A stretch of DNA of 64,000 nucleotides from Bacteroidaceae bacterium (GTDB taxonomy: Bacteria > Bacteroidota > Bacteroidia > Bacteroidales > Bacteroidaceae). The notes beneath the pieces are model-generated. The model did no database searches. It saw only the letters and a list, made by a program, of their open reading frames with translations, and was not told the origin of the DNA. This document shows positions 12,001-20,152 of this stretch, piece by piece. Position 1 is the stretch's first letter, and each line of letters starts with the position of its first letter. The position numbers were made by a program, and so were the translations under genes. Location of the stretch: NCBI GenBank assembly GCA_017507385.1, contig JAFWAX010000002.1:1-64000 (forward strand), read 5' to 3'.

Positions 12001-12793
12001 GTGCTTGGCTGATGGAACAGCAGACGTTTGGGCTAACAGCACATTCGGTGTAAGCTTCTATGCTGCTGAAGGCGTATTCAAGACTTGGACAAAGGCTGCT
12101 GTAACAGAAGACCTCTCTACTACATTCTACTTCGTAAATGAAGAAGCTAAAGAATATGTAGCATACAAGGTTGTACTCTGTGCTCCAGAAGTTGTAGATG
12201 AATGGTTTGCTGAAGGCAACTTCAAGGTAAACGACTATGTAAACGGCGAAAAGATGGCTATTGCTGATGCACGCTACGAAGTTGACCCAACAGACGAGAG
12301 CAACAGTTGTATCGTTGTAACTTCTAACGATGAACCAGCAAACGATTACGATGCTCAGCTCTTCATTTCAACAACAGATCCCCTCAATGTAGGTGATGTT
12401 ATTACATTGACCATGAAGGTACGTGCAGATAGAGAACAAAGCGCTGCTTCACAGGCTCACTCTACTCCAGGTGACTACATTCACTGGGCATGTGTTGGCA
12501 ATATCAACTTCACAACAGAGTGGACTGAAATTACACTTACTGCAACTGTTACAGCTGACATGTCTAAGGAAGACAAAAAGATGCAAACTATCACATTCAA
12601 CCTTTCTGACATGACAAACAAGACAGCTAACAACTTCTACTTCGATGACATCAAGCTTGAAGTTGCTGTTCCAGACGCTATCGAAGGCGTTGAAGCTGCT
12701 ACTGCTGCAAATGGCAAGTACATGGAGAACGGCAAGCTCGTTATCATCAAGAACGGCAAGAAGTACAATATTGCTGGTCAGGTTATTGAGTAA
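9053..12793 (+). CDS. Large secreted multidomain protein with type IX secretion sorting tail
   Basis: The 1246-residue product starts with a signal peptide (about 1-23, ending SASA). Visible blocks: an N-terminal beta-rich domain (about 24-195), an Ala-rich helical stretch (about 195-300), a carbohydrate-binding-like jelly-roll starting NPSFELGTLEGW (about 306-450), three related modules of about 130-150 residues (about 465-600, 620-765, 1050-1205) each with 'DxQ(L/I/F)FI', an 'HSxPGxY' type segment and a closing 'FDDI/FIDN', and two related domains (about 772-900 and 908-1045) resembling DUF4859. It ends with NGKLVIIKNGKKYNIAGQ, typical of type IX (Por) C-terminal sorting signals. It is probably exported to the surface and binds glycan. 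No catalytic domain is recognised. It has its own promoter and terminator. Confidence 0.8.
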   Translation: MKKNLLRLATFVASLVVCLSASAIDNVLKKTELLNEVTSVEALKEATFMLQNEDARVLYTPSGWDIKVGTILDAVSKNDNGGFYKLENVTIDGADHFLMPVFNIDKSQRKFWAGNQYVNSQPEGGNVIFGLSGTNDQHGQDGLNLAVWDITYEEGKGFAFHCVGRDIYIGSDDAAARPSTEIKYWRAYTDYIAGYDKAEVEAAYALAIEAVKASDDKAALEAANAAFVADENLDAYGDAVNAAINAINACEAVNAAYANLDAAGAAKAAEVLGKYNAGEYKNIAELRAAYIEAAKAQTTAGAIMTGAIVNPSFELGTLEGWTSTDGGAIANNYNFGYRTGDKFVERWTDGNNGGKLSDGSLMQTIAGLPNGFYTLTAEMQNLEQGNNSANGKGFYLVANTDSTEVAVAGETVKVTTKVTDGTLALGVALKGCTGNWMCVDNFQLTYEGTVLKDAWYTEGAFAIVGHDFVDGVKNEFVEPRWVADAEGNAYIEVTSNDNPSQEWDSQIFITLNDELKVGDKVNFSMLVRGTAEGVMSTQTHSAPGSYVGGLWPDINVTTEWTKYENVYTVSNATAKTLVFNLAKAATANNFQFDDIAISIEKAPEFEWVDIIKNGDMEGTDTSCFYKTEATVGPSIAAITAGAGKDGSAGIEVQSADAPAEDWDTQFFIRLPYVLPAGTHFLLEFDYKADKEGQADTQSHGEPGAYKHYACAGSPNFTTEWQTYKQEGTVANEADGMYTIAFNLSKNKVATKFFIDNVKFFVQDNVLPELTASPDLSKKDFSLDVERYPGQGYGATTFTPDFTEALAFLGIEDITAATLVGINADGSEEAAPGPGGIDGWCNSEGTFVGWGTEAKICVKFFPSVPQYEICDMNGADVVGTTYTVKYALKANDKTAIFAINVKFVEKPVIYLADYTAKAETVELKIAAQDAEGNWAAESATEAINVADITALVGENYVVYGVGAKDGDKETLTNSYSCDPHPGFWCLADGTADVWANSTFGVSFYAAEGVFKTWTKAAVTEDLSTTFYFVNEEAKEYVAYKVVLCAPEVVDEWFAEGNFKVNDYVNGEKMAIADARYEVDPTDESNSCIVVTSNDEPANDYDAQLFISTTDPLNVGDVITLTMKVRADREQSAASQAHSTPGDYIHWACVGNINFTTEWTEITLTATVTADMSKEDKKMQTITFNLSDMTNKTANNFYFDDIKLEVAVPDAIEGVEAATAANGKYMENGKLVIIKNGKKYNIAGQVIE

Positions 12794-12826
12794 TTCTCAG
12801 ACTGACAAATAAATAAACATACTTAA

Positions 12827-12864
12827 AATCCTTCGGGCAGGAATGCCCGAAGGATTTTTTTTTA
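12827..12864 (+). terminator. Rho-independent terminator of the secreted protein gene
   Basis: A perfect 13-bp stem AATCCTTCGGGCA (12827-12839) pairs with 12844-12856, loop GGAA, followed by nine T residues. The following 12865-13047 holds nothing I recognise. Confidence 0.95.
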
Positions 12865-13047
12865 CTCAAGAAGTTTCGTGTACAAAGAAGATGTAGGAGG
12901 ATATGCCGCTTTTCAGCGACGGAGGTAGAGGACGATACTTGTCTGTGGATATTCTGCAGCAGAACCATTGTCATTTACTTTCTTCTATTTTTATCTATCT
13001 ACAAGGTTGGTTGTGCTTGCGAAAGTTATTTTTTTATTGAAAATCGC

Positions 13048-13087
13048 GAAAAAGTTCTTGTATTCACGAACTTTTTCTTTATCTTTG
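13048..13087 (+). promoter_or_regulatory. higBA promoter with overlapping palindromic operator
   Basis: A perfect 10-bp inverted repeat GAAAAAGTTC (13048-13057) / GAACTTTTTC (13068-13077) encloses a 10-nt spacer. The -33 TTG (13058-13060) lies in that spacer, 19 nt upstream of the -7 box TATCTTTG (13080-13087). Binding there would block RNA polymerase, so it is the likely site of autorepression by the HigA antitoxin (inference from known higBA operons). Confidence 0.75.
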
Positions 13088-13111
13088 CATCAGCAAGCAA
13101 TATAAAATCAG

Positions 13112-13408
13112 ATGAAAATCCTTAAATATAAATTATTGAAAGATTTTTGGAAAAAGCATCCAGAGGCGGAAGACCCATTGAAACGCTGGGCGGAATTAGT
13201 GGAGAATATAGACTGGAAGTCCCATGCAGAACTTAAAGAGACCTTCCCTGCCGCCGATTATGTGGGCAACGACCGATACGTTTTCAACATTTCCGGCAAT
13301 AAATTCAGAATGGTCACCGTCGTGGTCTTCTTCAACGGCTTCTTACATGTGCGTTTCGTCGGAACACATGCGGAATATGATAAGATTAAAAACATTAAAA
13401 CCATTTGA
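13112..13408 (+). CDS. higB: HigB-type toxin (mRNA interferase) of a type II toxin-antitoxin pair
   Basis: The 98-residue product matches the HigB family seen in many Bacteroidetes: FWKKHPEAEDPLKRWAELVE near the N-terminus, then DYVGNDRYVFNISGNKFRMV and a C-terminal HVRFVGTHAEYDKI. Family members are RelE-fold, ribosome-associated mRNA endonucleases. The toxin gene comes first, as usual for hig operons, and the antitoxin ATG is 2 bp after the toxin stop. Activity has to be inferred; length and conserved ends look intact. Confidence 0.88.
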   Translation: MKILKYKLLKDFWKKHPEAEDPLKRWAELVENIDWKSHAELKETFPAADYVGNDRYVFNISGNKFRMVTVVVFFNGFLHVRFVGTHAEYDKIKNIKTI

Positions 13409-13410
13409 GT

Positions 13411-13788
13411 ATGAAGATAAACAATGAAACAAAATACGTGGAAATTGAAGCACGTATTGAAGACTTGATTGAGAAAGGAACCATGCTGGGCGGTATGGAA
13501 CAGCTAAGTGATATGGAGAAAGAAGAGCTGAAGGTGCTGAGTGAAGCTGCATACGAATGGGAATGTGAAGAAGAACCACATCCTTGGCGCGCAAAGCCGT
13601 CGCTCATAGCAGCAATTAAGGTGGCTCTCAAGAACAAAGGCTATAAACAGAAAGATGCCGCCAAAATTATAGGCATTTCTGCTACAGGACTAAGCGACAT
13701 TCTGCATGGCAGACGAGCCATTAGCTATGAGGTTGCACGAAGCCTTTACCACGATTTGGGCGTACCAGCCAATATCGTATTAGCATAA
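13411..13788 (+). CDS. higA: HigA-type antitoxin, XRE-family helix-turn-helix
   Basis: The 125-residue product has an acidic N-terminal half (about 1-60) and an XRE helix-turn-helix at about residues 68-120 (KGYKQKDAAKIIGISATGLS then DILHGRRAIS). The N-terminal half likely binds the toxin and the HTH the operator upstream of higB. The ATG at 13411 is preferred to an in-frame TTG at 13405 that overlaps the toxin stop. A short AT-rich hairpin follows the stop (about 13797-13817) and may be a weak terminator. Confidence 0.88.
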   Translation: MKINNETKYVEIEARIEDLIEKGTMLGGMEQLSDMEKEELKVLSEAAYEWECEEEPHPWRAKPSLIAAIKVALKNKGYKQKDAAKIIGISATGLSDILHGRRAISYEVARSLYHDLGVPANIVLA

Positions 13789-13880
13789 GCTGACTTTCAA
13801 AACAATTTTGTTTTTGCACTCTTTTCCTGCTTTTGAGCATTAAACGGGGCACTTGTGGTGAAAAAATGAAAAAAATATTG

Positions 13881-13888
13881 TATATTTG
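13881..13888 (+). promoter_or_regulatory. Putative -7 box of the etf operon
   Basis: TATATTTG at 13881-13888 fits TAnnTTTG, 79 bp before etfB. I see no TTG at the usual 19-21 nt upstream (nearest at 13853), so the -33 element is weak. Confidence 0.5.
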
Positions 13889-13966
13889 CAACCTTAATGC
13901 TCTTATTCTAACTTAGCGTAAAACCGACCTGTATCGGAACATATACATTAACAATCTATAATAATT

Positions 13967-14776
13967 ATGAGTTTGAAAATTATTGTACTCGCAAAGCAGG
14001 TGCCAGACACTCGCAATGTCGGTCCTGATGCGATGACTCCGGAGGGTACTGTGAACCGTGCGGCGCTGCCTGCGGTGTTCAACCCCGAGGACTTGAATGC
14101 GCTTGAACAGGCTCTCCGCCTGAAAGACGCTAACCCTGGTTCTACTATCACCATGCTTACCATGGGTCTCCCCAAGGCTGCCGAGGTGCTGAAAGAAGGC
14201 ATCTTCCGCGGAGCGGACGAGGGCGTGCTTATCTCTGACCGTCCTCTTGGTGGCGCTGACACGCTGGCGACTTCTTACACGCTGGCACAGGCAATCAAGA
14301 AGATTGGTGACTACGACATCATCATCTGCGGCCGTCAGGCTATCGACGGTGACACAGCGCAGGTTGGTCCGCAGGTGGCTGAAAAGCTCGGTCTCACTCA
14401 GATCACTTACACTGAGGAGATTATCTCGCTTGACAAGGATGCCAAGAAGATTGTGGCTAAGCGTCACATCGACGGCGGCGTGGAGACTGTTGAAGGCCCG
14501 CTTCCTATCGTGGTGACAGTGAACGGCTCTGCTGCTCCTTGCCGTGTGCGCAACGTGAAGCGTGTTTGGGCAAACAAGAACCGTGAATTCCCTGTATGGG
14601 GCGCTGCCGATATCGATGCAGACCCAGCACAGATTGGTAAGGCTGGTTCGCCAACCAATGTGAAGGCCGTGAAGAACATTGTCTTTAAGGCTAAGGAAAA
14701 CAAGACTCTTACTTCTTCTGACGAGGACATTAACAGTCTGATTGTTGAACTTATGGAATCAAACACTATCGGATAA
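13967..14776 (+). CDS. etfB: Electron transfer flavoprotein subunit beta
   Basis: The 269-residue product has the ETF-beta start IIVLAKQVPDTRNVGPD and the AMP/FAD-binding segments GADTLATSYTLAQAI and ICGRQAIDGDTAQVGPQVAE. With EtfA it forms the soluble flavoprotein that accepts electrons from acyl-CoA dehydrogenases. Its TAA overlaps the etfA start by one base (TAATG), suggesting translational coupling. The acyl-CoA dehydrogenase downstream is the likely electron partner. Confidence 0.96.
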   Translation: MSLKIIVLAKQVPDTRNVGPDAMTPEGTVNRAALPAVFNPEDLNALEQALRLKDANPGSTITMLTMGLPKAAEVLKEGIFRGADEGVLISDRPLGGADTLATSYTLAQAIKKIGDYDIIICGRQAIDGDTAQVGPQVAEKLGLTQITYTEEIISLDKDAKKIVAKRHIDGGVETVEGPLPIVVTVNGSAAPCRVRNVKRVWANKNREFPVWGAADIDADPAQIGKAGSPTNVKAVKNIVFKAKENKTLTSSDEDINSLIVELMESNTIG

Positions 14777-15816
14777 TGAATAACGTATTTGTATATTGTG
14801 AACTTGAAGGCAACAAGGTTGCTGATGTAAGTTTGGAGCTCTGCACCAAAGGTCGCAAGCTCGCTAACCAACTTGGTGTACAGCTTGAGGCTGTCCTTGT
14901 AGGCTCTGGTCTTGACGGTGTTGAGAAACAGGTGATTCCGTTTGGTGTTGACAAGGTACACATTTTTGATGCTGAAGGTCTTTTCCCTTACACTTCACTT
15001 CCACATACATCTGCTGTCGTAAACCTCTTCAAGGAGGAGCAGCCACAGATTTGCCTTCTTGGCGCAACTGTTATCGGACGTGACTTGGGTCCACGCGTGT
15101 CTTCTGCTCTCCACTCTGGTTTGACAGCTGACTGTACGCAACTGGAGATTGGCTCTTTCGACATGAAGGTGAAGGATGCTGAGGGTAATTTCGTAGACAA
15201 GCACTACGAAGACCAGCTCTATCAGATTCGCCCTGCATTCGGAGGTTCTATCATCGCGACTATCGTGAACCCTGAGCATCGGCCTCAGATGGCTACTGTC
15301 CGCGATGGTGTGATGAAGAAGGAGATTCTCGACGAGAACTACAAGGGCGAGGTCATCAAGCATGATGTTGCCAAGTATGTTCCCGAAACAGACTATGTGG
15401 TGAAGGTGCTCGACCGTCACGTTGAAGCTGCGAAGCACAATCTGAAGGGTGCGCCAATCGTGATTGCCGGTGGCTATGGCGTAGGCGGTCCTGAAGGATT
15501 CAAGCTGCTCTTTGACTTGGCGAAGGAACTTCACGCAGAGGTGGGCGCAAGCCGTGCCGCTGTCGATGCCGGCTGGATTGACCATGACCGTCAGATTGGC
15601 CAGACTGGTACAACTGTACGTCCTAAGGTGTACATTGCCTGCGGTATCTCTGGTGCCATCCAGCACGTTGCGGGCATGAAGGACTCTGGCATCATCATCT
15701 CTATCAACAACGACCCACAGGCTCCGATCAACCAGATTGCCGACTACATCATCAATGGTACCATCGAAGAGGTTGTTCCAAAGCTGATTAAGTATTATAA
15801 GAAGAATAGTAAGTAA
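14776..15816 (+). CDS. etfA: Electron transfer flavoprotein subunit alpha
   Basis: The 346-residue product has an N-terminal ETF domain and the C-terminal FAD-binding domain, with [20 protein letters not shown] and [18 protein letters not shown] around residues 255-300. It overlaps etfB by one base. In Bacteroidales etfBA normally sits directly before the acyl-CoA dehydrogenase gene; here a small four-helix-bundle gene lies between them. Confidence 0.96.
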   Translation: MNNVFVYCELEGNKVADVSLELCTKGRKLANQLGVQLEAVLVGSGLDGVEKQVIPFGVDKVHIFDAEGLFPYTSLPHTSAVVNLFKEEQPQICLLGATVIGRDLGPRVSSALHSGLTADCTQLEIGSFDMKVKDAEGNFVDKHYEDQLYQIRPAFGGSIIATIVNPEHRPQMATVRDGVMKKEILDENYKGEVIKHDVAKYVPETDYVVKVLDRHVEAAKHNLKGAPIVIAGGYGVGGPEGFKLLFDLAKELHAEVGASRAAVDAGWIDHDRQIGQTGTTVRPKVYIACGISGAIQHVAGMKDSGIIISINNDPQAPINQIADYIINGTIEEVVPKLIKYYKKNSK

Positions 15817-15817
15817 A

Positions 15818-15863
15818 TTGGAGTTAAAAGAAGATAAAGGAAGGTAGAAGAAGATAAAGGACA
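15818..15863. repeat. Left inverted repeat flanking the four-helix-bundle gene
   Basis: This purine-rich arm (GGAGTTAAAAGAAGATAAAG, then AGAAGATAAAGGACAA) begins 2 bp after the etfA stop and ends just before the next gene. Its reverse complement is closely matched at 16243-16290, so the two could pair around the whole small gene. Confidence 0.7.
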
Positions 15864-15869
15864 ATAGTT

Positions 15870-16244
15870 ATGACGCGGAAATTTGAGGATATAGTAGCAT
15901 GGCAAAAAGCTCATCAGTTTGCAGTGATGACCTATCACGCGACAAGGGCTTTCCCAGACTTCGAGAAGTTTGGACTGTGTTCTCAGTTTCAACGTGCCGC
16001 AGTGTCTATTGCAGCTAACATTGCTGAAGGATACAAAAAATTGAGCAAGGGCGATAAACTACGTTTCTTCAATGTCTCTCAAGGTAGTCTCGAGGAGTGC
16101 AGATATTATTGTATCCTCTCAAGAGACCTTGGCTATATTGACGAAACAACCTATCAGCAACTCGTTCAGGCCATTTTTGATACCAGTTACATGCTGAATG
16201 CCTATATCAAAGGCGTCGTCAATGATAATGGCATCGAAGACTAA
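15870..16244 (+). CDS. Four-helix-bundle protein (23S rRNA intervening-sequence family)
   Basis: The 124-residue product has the family signature: KFEDIVAWQKAHQFAVMTY, FPDFEKFGLCSQFQRAAVSI, AANIAEGYKK and RYYCILSRDLGYI. The family was first found in insertions in 23S rRNA genes and is related to the Avd accessory protein of diversity-generating retroelements; its function is unknown. It is flanked by inverted repeats (15818-15863, 16243-16290) and splits the etf / acyl-CoA dehydrogenase unit, so it looks like a small inserted cassette (inference). The ATG at 15870 gives the normal N-terminus. Confidence 0.9.
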   Translation: MTRKFEDIVAWQKAHQFAVMTYHATRAFPDFEKFGLCSQFQRAAVSIAANIAEGYKKLSKGDKLRFFNVSQGSLEECRYYCILSRDLGYIDETTYQQLVQAIFDTSYMLNAYIKGVVNDNGIED

Positions 16245-16290
16245 TGTCCTCTATCTCCTTTTACCTTCTTTTATCTCCATCTATCTCCTT
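16243..16290. repeat. Right inverted repeat flanking the four-helix-bundle gene
   Basis: Pyrimidine-rich arm (GTCCTCTATCTCCTTTTACC, then TTCTTTTATCTCCAT) that is the near reverse complement of 15818-15863, with a 7-nt length difference. It starts at the stop codon of the small gene and ends 15 bp before the dehydrogenase ATG. Confidence 0.7.
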
Positions 16291-16305
16291 GAAAAAGAAA
16301 AAATC

Positions 16306-18015
16306 ATGGCAAATTCCTATACAGACGTTCCGGAAATTAAATTCCACATGGAACACCCGCTCATGAAGCGCATCGTAGAGCTGAAAGAGCGTAATTACGC
16401 TGACTACGGTCAGTACGACTATGCACCCAAGGACTACGAGGATGCACAGGAGAACTATGACAGCCTGCTCGAAATCACAGGCGACATCAATGCCAACATC
16501 ATCGGCCCTAACTCTGAGGATGTGGATGCTGAAGGTCCACACTGCGAGAACGGCCGTGTGCGCTATGCTAGCAAGACTTATGAGAACCTCGATGCTACTA
16601 TCAAGGCTGGTCTCTGCGGCATGACGATGCCACGCCGTTACGGCGGTCTGAACCTGCCTAACGTGGTGTACACAGCGGCAAATGAGATTATCGCTGAAGG
16701 TGATGCCGGTTTTGAAAACATCTGGTCACTTCAGGACTGTATCGAGACGCTCTATGAGTTCGGCGATGAGGATCAGCGCAAGCGCTACATCCCACGTGTT
16801 TGTGCTGGCGAGACCATGTCTATGGACCTCACTGAGCCTGACGCTGGTTCTGACCTCCAGTCAGTGATGCTCAAGGCTACTTTCGACGAGAAGGAGAACT
16901 GCTGGCGTCTGAACGGTGTGAAGCGTTTCATCACGAATGGTGACGCTGACATCCACCTTGTGCTTGCACGTTCAGTAGAAGGCACTCGCGATGGTCGCGG
17001 TCTCTCTATGTTCATCTATGACAAGCGCAATGGCGGTGTTGACGTGCGTCGCATCGAGAACAAGCTGGGTATTCACGGAAGTCCTACTTGCGAACTTGTT
17101 TACAAGAACGCCAAGGCTGAACTTTGCGGTTCAGAGAAGCTGGGTCTGATCAAGTATGTGATGGGACTGATGAACGGCGCTCGTCTGGGTATCGCTTCTC
17201 AGTCTGTAGGTGCAGAGCAGGCAGCTTACGAAGAGGCTATCAACTATGCTCGCGACCGCAAGCAGTTCGGCAAGGAAATCATCAACTTCCCTGCTGTCTA
17301 CGATATGATTGCACGCATCAAGGCTAAGCTTGACGCTGGACGTTCACTGCTCTACATGACTGCACGCTATGTGGACATCTACAAGGCACTTGACGACATC
17401 TCTAAGGAGCGCAAGCTCACTCCAGAGGAGCGCGACGAGTTCAAGAAATACAGCAAGCTGGCTGACGCATTCACGCCGCTGGCTAAGGGTATGAACTCAG
17501 AATTCGCCAACGAGTCTGCCTACGATTCTATCCAAGTGCACGGAGGTTCCGGTTTCATGCTGGAGTACAAGTGCCAGCGTGTGTATCGCGACGCGCGCAT
17601 CATGTCTATCTACGAGGGTACAACTCAGCTCCAGACTGTTGCAGCAATCCGCTACATCACTTCAGGATTCTATGCAAATGTCATCAAGGACTATGAGGCT
17701 GAGCCTGTAGCAGCTGAATACGAGTCTTACGCTGTGCGCATCAAGGACATGGCCGACAAGCTCGCCTACTGCACCAACAAGGCTAAGGAGGCTAACAACC
17801 AGGATTTCCTCGACCTCTGCTCACGTAAGCTTTACGAAATGACGGCTTATACCATCATGTGCCACTTGCTCCTTCAGGACACGCAGCGTGCTCCAGAGCT
17901 GTTCGGCAAGTCGCTCGTAGTGTTCATGAACTATGCTGAGAGCGAAGTGGCTAAGCACTTCAATTATGTTCTCAAGCTGGATGTGGATCAGTTGCCAAGC
18001 TACGTACAGGAATAA
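16306..18015 (+). CDS. Acyl-CoA dehydrogenase (long form with C-terminal extension)
   Basis: The 569-residue flavoprotein oxidises acyl-CoA to enoyl-CoA and passes electrons to EtfAB. It shows the N-terminal helical domain, the middle domain around MSMDLTEPDAGSDLQSV, and the C-terminal helical domain with YARDRKQFGKEIINFPAV and IQVHGGSGFMLEYKCQRVYR, then an extra helical tail of roughly 100 residues. It is longer than butyryl-CoA dehydrogenases (about 380), matching the extended subgroup common in Bacteroidales. The substrate cannot be told from sequence. I chose the ATG at 16306; upstream in-frame sequence is the inverted repeat and low-complexity codons. Confidence 0.92.
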   Translation: MANSYTDVPEIKFHMEHPLMKRIVELKERNYADYGQYDYAPKDYEDAQENYDSLLEITGDINANIIGPNSEDVDAEGPHCENGRVRYASKTYENLDATIKAGLCGMTMPRRYGGLNLPNVVYTAANEIIAEGDAGFENIWSLQDCIETLYEFGDEDQRKRYIPRVCAGETMSMDLTEPDAGSDLQSVMLKATFDEKENCWRLNGVKRFITNGDADIHLVLARSVEGTRDGRGLSMFIYDKRNGGVDVRRIENKLGIHGSPTCELVYKNAKAELCGSEKLGLIKYVMGLMNGARLGIASQSVGAEQAAYEEAINYARDRKQFGKEIINFPAVYDMIARIKAKLDAGRSLLYMTARYVDIYKALDDISKERKLTPEERDEFKKYSKLADAFTPLAKGMNSEFANESAYDSIQVHGGSGFMLEYKCQRVYRDARIMSIYEGTTQLQTVAAIRYITSGFYANVIKDYEAEPVAAEYESYAVRIKDMADKLAYCTNKAKEANNQDFLDLCSRKLYEMTAYTIMCHLLLQDTQRAPELFGKSLVVFMNYAESEVAKHFNYVLKLDVDQLPSYVQE

Positions 18016-18034
18016 CCTTGACATCATACAAGAG

Positions 18035-18066
18035 AAGGACCGTCTGCATTGCAAACGGTCCTTTTT
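18035..18066 (+). terminator. Rho-independent terminator of the etf / acyl-CoA dehydrogenase operon
   Basis: A 9-bp stem AAGGACCGT (18035-18043) pairs with 18055-18063 and is followed by TTTTTG. It lies 20 bp after the dehydrogenase stop, before the convergent priA. Confidence 0.9.
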
Positions 18067-18112
18067 GTATGATTTTCAACCTGTTTTGATGGCTGGATGA
18101 ACTTTGTGGGCT

Positions 18113-20134
18113 TTATAACGGATCTACATCGTAGTAGATGTTGAGATTTTTGGCGATGGGGAGCGCGAGAATCTGGCTTTGTATGGATAGCAGTGCTTCG
18201 CGCACTTGTGTGATGGGTGCCTGATACTCGATTTTGAGCATGATTTTTCGGATATATAGGGATTGTATTCTGGATATAGGCGGGCGTTCGGGACCAAGGA
18301 CTCTGCTGCCGAAAATGGCGCGGAGTCGTTCACCAGTTTCGGTGGCGAGGTGCTCAAGCAGCTGGTCGTCTCGGTGGCGCAAATAAACGTTGATGAGACG
18401 ACGGAAGGGCGGGTAGTGGAAAAGCTGCCGTTCTGTCATCTGGTCGTAGAACATTTGCCAGTAGTCGTTGGTGGTGATATGCCGGATGATGTCACTGTCG
18501 GCCGAGCGTGTCTGCAAGATGACGTGCCCAGGATGGTGATTGCGTCCCGCACGTCCTGCTACTTGGCTGATTGTCTGGAAGGTACGTTCGTAGCTTCGGA
18601 AGTCGGGCAGGTTGAGCATGGTGTCTGCGTCAAGTATCCCGACAACGGAAACATTGTCGAAATCGAGTCCTTTGGTAACCATCTGGGTGCCGATAAGGAT
18701 GTCTGCTTGATGGTTGGAGAAATCGCTGATGATGTGCTCGTATTGCTGTCGTGTTTTGGCTGTGTCAAGATCCATGCGGAGGATTGATGCTCCTTCAAAC
18801 AGCTGTGCTATCTGTTCTTCAACCTTTTCTGTACCTACTCCGATATCGGTGAATCGCTTCTCTTCGCATGCTGGGCACTGTTCGGGGATTTGTGTTGAAA
18901 ACCCGCAGTAGTGGCAAGTGAGGGTGGAACTTTTTTTGTGGAGTGTGAGGGTGACATCGCAATGGGGGCATCGTGGTACCCATCCGCACTGTCGGCATTC
19001 GATGAAGCTGGAGAATCCTCGGCGATTCTGGAAAAGGATGATTTGTTCTTTTCTTTCGAGGGCTTTTTGCATGACTTCGATGAGGCGTGGCGAGAAAGCA
19101 CCTTTCATGAGCTTTTTACGTTTGGCTTCTTTTGTGTCAACGACCTCTACTGTAGGAAGTTGCATATCGCGGAATCGGTGCGTGAGCTGCACATATCCGT
19201 AGCGTTCTTTGCGTGCCAGATGATACACCTCGAAACTGGGTGTGGCAGTGCCTAACAGGGTCTTTGCACCGAACATGTGGGCAAGCATGATGGCTGCGCT
19301 GCGTGCATGATAGCGCGGGGCTGGTTCTTGCTGCTTGTAGCTGTGTTCGTGCTCTTCGTCGATGATGACGAGTCCTAAGTTGTTGAAGGGCAGGAAAATA
19401 CTTGAACGTACACCGAGAATGAGCTGGTAGGGAGTATCGGATGTTTGCCGCTTGTAAACGGTGAGTCGCTGTGCATCGGTGAATTTGGAGTGATAAACGC
19501 CCATCTTGTCGCCGAAAACACGGCGTAAGCGTTCGGTAATCTGTGTGGTGAGGGCAATTTCAGGCAACAAATAGAGAACTTGCTTTCCTTCTTGCAAGTA
19601 TTTGCTGATGAGATGAATATAGATTTCTGTTTTGCCCGAAGAGGTGACTCCGTGCAGGAGTGTGACGTTCTTGGTTTGGAAGGATGTGCCGATTTCTTCC
19701 ATGGCTTTTTGCTGGTGGGGAGAAAGCGGGGAAAGTGTGGCTATGTCGCTGCATGGAAGGCTGCTTTGAGTGGCAGGACGAGTGCTGCGTGTGGCGGTCT
19801 TGAGTGCTTTTTCATCCTTGGGCTTCATGGCTCCAGGCAGAGCGGCTTTCATCACATCGCCGAGAGGGCAGATGTAGTAGCTGGCAATCCATTGCCAGAA
19901 GCGGAACTGCTGTTCGTTGACAACGGGCTGTTCGTCAAGCACTTCCATGATGGCTTTGAGCTCGACCCCTTGCGGAGTGTTGCTGTGGGTGCAGAGGACT
20001 ACGCCTGTATAAATCTTGCTTTTACCGAGTGGCACAACAACTCTGCAGCCTCGCATTACCCTGTCTTCCAATTCTTTGGGAATGAGGTATGTGAAGCTGT
20101 CGAATGCGATGGGTAGTGTGACGTCGGCGAGCAT
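18113..20134 (-). CDS. priA: Primosomal protein N', replication restart helicase PriA
   Basis: The 673-residue product restarts stalled forks by loading the primosome. It has the N-terminal DNA-binding domain (MLADVTLPIAFDSFTYLIP), Walker A in HGVTSSGKTEIYIHL, Walker B IIDEEHEHSYKQ, and a zinc-binding insert with CRQCGWVPRCPHC, CHYCG and CPAC. The C-terminal helicase motif QVAGRAGR is present. The frame stays open for 95 codons upstream, but that part is a Cys/His-rich shadow of the beta-barrel gene, so the ATG at 20134 is the start. Confidence 0.96.
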   Translation of the reverse strand: MLADVTLPIAFDSFTYLIPKELEDRVMRGCRVVVPLGKSKIYTGVVLCTHSNTPQGVELKAIMEVLDEQPVVNEQQFRFWQWIASYYICPLGDVMKAALPGAMKPKDEKALKTATRSTRPATQSSLPCSDIATLSPLSPHQQKAMEEIGTSFQTKNVTLLHGVTSSGKTEIYIHLISKYLQEGKQVLYLLPEIALTTQITERLRRVFGDKMGVYHSKFTDAQRLTVYKRQTSDTPYQLILGVRSSIFLPFNNLGLVIIDEEHEHSYKQQEPAPRYHARSAAIMLAHMFGAKTLLGTATPSFEVYHLARKERYGYVQLTHRFRDMQLPTVEVVDTKEAKRKKLMKGAFSPRLIEVMQKALERKEQIILFQNRRGFSSFIECRQCGWVPRCPHCDVTLTLHKKSSTLTCHYCGFSTQIPEQCPACEEKRFTDIGVGTEKVEEQIAQLFEGASILRMDLDTAKTRQQYEHIISDFSNHQADILIGTQMVTKGLDFDNVSVVGILDADTMLNLPDFRSYERTFQTISQVAGRAGRNHHPGHVILQTRSADSDIIRHITTNDYWQMFYDQMTERQLFHYPPFRRLINVYLRHRDDQLLEHLATETGERLRAIFGSRVLGPERPPISRIQSLYIRKIMLKIEYQAPITQVREALLSIQSQILALPIAKNLNIYYDVDPL

Positions 20135-20152
20135 ATTTGTCGTTTTATGATG

